NCBI GenBank assembly: GCA_016763895.1
Contig: JAESSV010000187.1
Span: 1 to 8,235, forward strand
Length of the DNA: 8,235 bases
Source of the DNA: Magnetovibrio sp.
GTDB lineage: Bacteria; Pseudomonadota; Alphaproteobacteria; Rhodospirillales; Magnetovibrionaceae
Reading direction: 5' to 3'
A model generated the notes under the pieces. It saw only the letters and a program-made list of their open reading frames with translations. It did not search any database and had not been told where the DNA came from. Each line of letters begins with the position of its first letter. Positions within the stretch are counted from its first letter, which is position 1. Of this stretch, positions 5,369 through 8,235 are shown one piece after another. The position numbers and the translations under genes are program-made.

Positions 5369-6745
5369 CTAAAAATACTCTAGCTGGACGGAAAACATGA
5401 CTTCGACTTTGGCAATCACATCCGAAGATGCAAACATCACCACACGGTCTCCGGCTTTGACAATTGTATTGCCACGGGGGTTAATGACTTCCGTACCTCG
5501 GACAACGGCGCCAATCACCAATCCATCCGGCAGTTTTGCTTCGCGCAAGGGGATGCCGACCATGGGCGACGTTTCCAGAGCCTCGGCCTCAATCATTTCA
5601 CCGAACCCCTGACCTAGCGTATGGACCGAATGAATCCGACCCCGGCGGACGTGCTGAATAATATTGGACACCGTGATATTGCGCGGATCAACAACCACAT
5701 CGATACCAAGTGATCCAATCAAAGCTCCGTATTCACCTTTATTGATCAAGGAAATAACACGTTGGGCGCCCTCACGTTTGGCCAGCAATGACGATAAAAT
5801 GTTGGTTTCATCATCATTGGTGACGGCGATAACGGTTTCCGTCATGGCCATATTGGCTTCAACCATCATCGCCCCGTCCAAGACGTCACCTTGCAAGACC
5901 ATGGTTGAGTCCAGCTTTTTGGCACATTCTTCCGCACGTTCGGCATTAAGTTCAATGAGTTTGACATTCAGATGCGCGTCTTGTTCTTCCAGCTGTTCTG
6001 CCAAAAACATACCAATGTTTCCGCCGCCAAAAATTACGATGCGCCGGGCTTCCGTTTCTTCGTGCCCAAAAGTGGCAAGTGTGCGTTCTTGATTGTCGAC
6101 GGCGACCACAAAATACACATTGTCCCCCACCAACATTTGCGCGTCGGCATCCGGGACAATGACTTTACCATCGCGTTCAATGCCCACAATGGTCACCTTA
6201 AGATCAGGGAACAATTGCGTGATTTGACGCAAGGGGGTGTTCACCAAAGGGCAATTCTCCCCACACCGAACGCCCAATAAATTCACGCGCCCATCCACCA
6301 TAGGAATCACTTCAAAAGCCCCGGGCACGCTTAAGCGCCGAGAAATGGCGCGGGCAACTTCAATTTCAGGGGAAATGATGACATCAATGGGCATATTATC
6401 GCGCGAAAAGAGGTTCGCCCACATGGGTTGCAAGTAAGCTTGATTGCGCACACGGGCAATTTTGGTGGGCACGTCAAACAACGAGTGGGCCACCTGACAA
6501 GCCACCATATTGACTTCATCAGCCGCCGTAACGGCAATCACCATATCGGCATCTTCTGCGCCAGAGCGATATAAAATGTCTGGACGCGAAGCATGTCCGA
6601 CAACGCCTTGCACATCTAAAGTTTCAGACACACGACGGATTAAATCTGAAGATTGGTCAATGACGGTGACGTCATTATTTTCTCGCGACAAATGTTGAGC
6701 AATGTGAAATCCCACTTGTCCTGCGCCGCAAACAATCACTTTCAT
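5369..6745 (-). CDS. trkA: Trk system potassium uptake regulator TrkA
   Basis: This 458-residue protein has the full-length TrkA layout of two RCK_N plus RCK_C units in tandem. The first Rossmann motif is GAGQVG (7-12), with the adenosine-ribose acid D30 at the end of the second strand. The second is GGGNIG (240-245), with E265 in the same role. Each is followed by a C-terminal ligand-binding domain, around 140-220 and 370-455. TrkA is a peripheral cytoplasmic protein that binds NAD(H)/ATP and gates the TrkH/TrkG potassium channel; no TrkH gene lies in this window. The ATG is preceded by AAGGAAAGGA (6760-6751) five bases upstream, a good ribosome binding site. It follows ntrX by 41 bases with no terminator between them and precedes the aminotransferase by two bases. 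The ntrX-trkA order is common in alphaproteobacteria. Confidence 0.96.
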   Translation of the reverse strand: MKVIVCGAGQVGFHIAQHLSRENNDVTVIDQSSDLIRRVSETLDVQGVVGHASRPDILYRSGAEDADMVIAVTAADEVNMVACQVAHSLFDVPTKIARVRNQAYLQPMWANLFSRDNMPIDVIISPEIEVARAISRRLSVPGAFEVIPMVDGRVNLLGVRCGENCPLVNTPLRQITQLFPDLKVTIVGIERDGKVIVPDADAQMLVGDNVYFVVAVDNQERTLATFGHEETEARRIVIFGGGNIGMFLAEQLEEQDAHLNVKLIELNAERAEECAKKLDSTMVLQGDVLDGAMMVEANMAMTETVIAVTNDDETNILSSLLAKREGAQRVISLINKGEYGALIGSLGIDVVVDPRNITVSNIIQHVRRGRIHSVHTLGQGFGEMIEAEALETSPMVGIPLREAKLPDGLVIGAVVRGTEVINPRGNTIVKAGDRVVMFASSDVIAKVEVMFSVQLEYF

Positions 6746-6786
6746 GACAGTCCTTTCCTTAAACTAACTTTTGGCTTTTGATAAAC

Positions 6787-8190
6787 TTATCTTTTGTGCA
6801 AATCATCTGCGGAAAACCCAAGCGATTTTAATTTTCGGTGTAACGCTGAACGTTCCATACCCACAAATTCTGCCGTGCGCGATATATTACCGCCAAATCG
6901 CGTCACCTGCGCAGCTAAATAATTTTTTTCAAAGGATTCTCGAGCCGGCTTTAAAGCTAAACCCATGATTTCGCTGTTATTTCCTTGCCCAGAATTCGCC
7001 CCAGACATTCCTGAATTCATGACTTCATTGGGCAAGAACTCTGCCCGAATTTGCAGTTCTGCATCCCCGGGAGCCATAATCAACAATCGTTCAATGATGT
7101 TTTTAAGTTCGCGCACGTTTCCCGGCCAATCATAGGACTGTAACGCCGCAATCGCGTCCTCAGACAATTTACGCGAAGGTTGACCGGACCGTTTTGCCGC
7201 ATTGTTCATAAAATGAGACGCCAACAATGGAATGTCTTCTCGCCGATGGTTTAAAGACGGCACGTCAATGGGAACCACAGAAAGCCTGTAAAAAAGATCT
7301 TCGCGAAAGCGGCCTTCTTTAATTTCAACCTGAATGTCACGGGTGGCACTTGCCACAACCCGCACATCGACTTCGACCTTTGCCGTACCGCCAACACGCT
7401 CAAAGATTTGCTCTTGAAGAACGCGGACGATTTTTCCTTGTGTTTTCAAAGGCATGTCCGTTACCTCATCCAAAAACAAGGTGCCGGTGTGTGCGGCTTC
7501 GAAATAGCCAACTTTGCGCCCCCCTTCCCCGTCTTCGTGGGTGACTTGGGTGCCGAACAATTCTACTTCCATGCGCTCAGGTTCCATCGAGGCACAGTTC
7601 ATCACCACAAAAGGACCGCTGGCCCGGTTTGAGCGATTATGAAGCATACGCGCCACCACTTCTTTACCCGAACCGCTGGGGCCTGAAATAAGCACGCGAG
7701 AATTCGCAGGAGCAACCCGCTCAATCGCTTGGCGAACTTGGGAAATTGAATTAGAAGCCCCCACCAGGTCATCTTGGCTGTCGCTGCGTTGACGCAGATC
7801 TTCATTTTCACGTTTCAACCGGGCCGCTTCCATGGCGCGTTCAACCACAAGCACCAGACGATCCGCCTTAAACGGCTTTTCAATAAAGTCATAGGCGCCG
7901 TCCTTAATCGCCTTCACAGCCGTTTCCACGGTTCCGTGCCCACTCATCATCACCACAGGCAGGCCTGGGTAGCGTTTTTTAACGGAAGACAAAATTTGCA
8001 AGCCGTCCATTTGGCTGCCTTGCAACCAAATATCAAGGAGAACCAAATTCGGCCTGCGGGTTTCAACCAGCTCTAAGGCTTGCACGTCGCCCCCGGCTTC
8101 ACGGGTTTGAAAACCTTCGTCTTCTAAGATGCCCGCCACCAAGTTGCGGATATCGGCTTCGTCATCAACAATCAAAATATCATGCGGCAT
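6787..8190 (-). CDS. ntrX: Nitrogen/redox response regulator NtrX
   Basis: The 467-residue protein has three domains. An N-terminal receiver carries the acidic pocket DDE (9-11), the phosphoacceptor D53 and K105. A central AAA+ domain carries Walker A GPSGSGKE (170-177), Walker B TLFLDE (237-242) and putative arginine fingers at R296 and R302. A C-terminal Fis-type helix-turn-helix includes NISRTAEFVGMERSALHRKL (435-454), typical of NtrX. A Gly/Ser/Asn-rich linker (about 391-407) separates the last two. After ELFG (210-213) the sequence goes through an acidic/glycine stretch to RKVGYFEAAHTG, so the GAFTGA loop that contacts sigma54 in NtrC-type activators is absent. NtrX therefore probably does not activate sigma54 promoters in the usual way. 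It partners with the sensor kinase NtrY, whose gene is expected just upstream, and in alphaproteobacteria affects nitrogen metabolism, redox response and envelope functions. Confidence 0.96.
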   Translation of the reverse strand: MPHDILIVDDEADIRNLVAGILEDEGFQTREAGGDVQALELVETRRPNLVLLDIWLQGSQMDGLQILSSVKKRYPGLPVVMMSGHGTVETAVKAIKDGAYDFIEKPFKADRLVLVVERAMEAARLKRENEDLRQRSDSQDDLVGASNSISQVRQAIERVAPANSRVLISGPSGSGKEVVARMLHNRSNRASGPFVVMNCASMEPERMEVELFGTQVTHEDGEGGRKVGYFEAAHTGTLFLDEVTDMPLKTQGKIVRVLQEQIFERVGGTAKVEVDVRVVASATRDIQVEIKEGRFREDLFYRLSVVPIDVPSLNHRREDIPLLASHFMNNAAKRSGQPSRKLSEDAIAALQSYDWPGNVRELKNIIERLLIMAPGDAELQIRAEFLPNEVMNSGMSGANSGQGNNSEIMGLALKPARESFEKNYLAAQVTRFGGNISRTAEFVGMERSALHRKLKSLGFSADDLHKR

Positions 8191-8200
8191 TGAGTTTGTT

Positions 8201-8235
8201 TCACGTCTTTTCTGTGGCCGAAGGGGCCGATGGTT
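8201..8235 (-). CDS. Possible C-terminal end of the upstream gene (expected ntrY)
   Basis: Reading the minus strand from the window edge, one frame (starting at 8233) encodes PSAPSATEKT and stops at TGA (8203-8201), ten bases before the ntrX ATG. A Pro/Ala/Ser-rich tail with a short gap to ntrX would suit the end of the NtrY kinase. Only eleven codons are visible. A second frame also stays open and would run about 20 bases into ntrX. The identity comes from gene order alone. Confidence 0.35.
   Translation of the reverse strand, partial: PSAPSATEKT

Noticed and set aside
5664..6092. A 142-codon plus-strand frame opposite trkA
   Set aside because: It is antisense to an intact trkA, is low in complexity (Ser/Thr/Ala-rich), and has no promoter or ribosome binding site.
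8205..8225. GGCC repeats near the right edge as a hairpin
   Set aside because: Only four base pairs around a five-base loop, probably inside the end of a coding region.

Overview
The window looks like ordinary chromosomal DNA from an alphaproteobacterium of moderate GC content. The evidence is the gene order on the minus strand, ntrX-trkA-(D-amino acid aminotransferase)-hfq-hflX. This string is a familiar one in Rhodospirillales and relatives, so a Rhodospirillales-like host is my best guess, but the sequence does not fix the genus. All recognisable genes lie on the minus strand, so transcription runs from high to low coordinates. I see no mobile element, CRISPR array, tRNA or rRNA, and no gene-free stretch longer than about 170 bases.

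Right to left: at 8201-8235 there may be the last codons of an upstream gene, expected to be the sensor kinase ntrY. It is followed by ntrX (8190-6787), a response regulator whose AAA+ domain has no GAFTGA loop. After 41 bases comes trkA (6745-5369), the NAD-binding regulator of Trk potassium uptake. Two bases later is a class IV PLP aminotransferase of the D-amino acid aminotransferase type (5366-4512). Its TGA overlaps the GTG start of a HAD phosphatase (4515-3841). A 151-base A/T-rich leader then precedes hfq (3689-3435), and hflX (3431-2073) starts at a TTG three bases after the hfq stop. A strong rho-independent terminator (about 2005-2047) closes this unit.

A second unit starts with its own sigma70-like promoter at 1957-1929, which carries a perfect 16-bp palindrome, a likely operator. 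It encodes an unrecognised small basic protein (1901-1572), an inositol monophosphatase family protein (1549-731) and a beta-hydroxyacid dehydrogenase (734-1, cut by the window edge). The last two overlap by ATGA.

Functionally, the right part joins signalling (NtrX), potassium uptake control (TrkA), D-amino acid metabolism and phosphoester clean-up. The centre holds the post-transcriptional pair Hfq/HflX. The left part is a small metabolic operon. No wholly new system is evident. The best leads are the palindrome-controlled promoter with its unknown first gene, the A-rich hfq leader that could bind Hfq itself, and a substitution in the carboxylate-binding loop of the aminotransferase.
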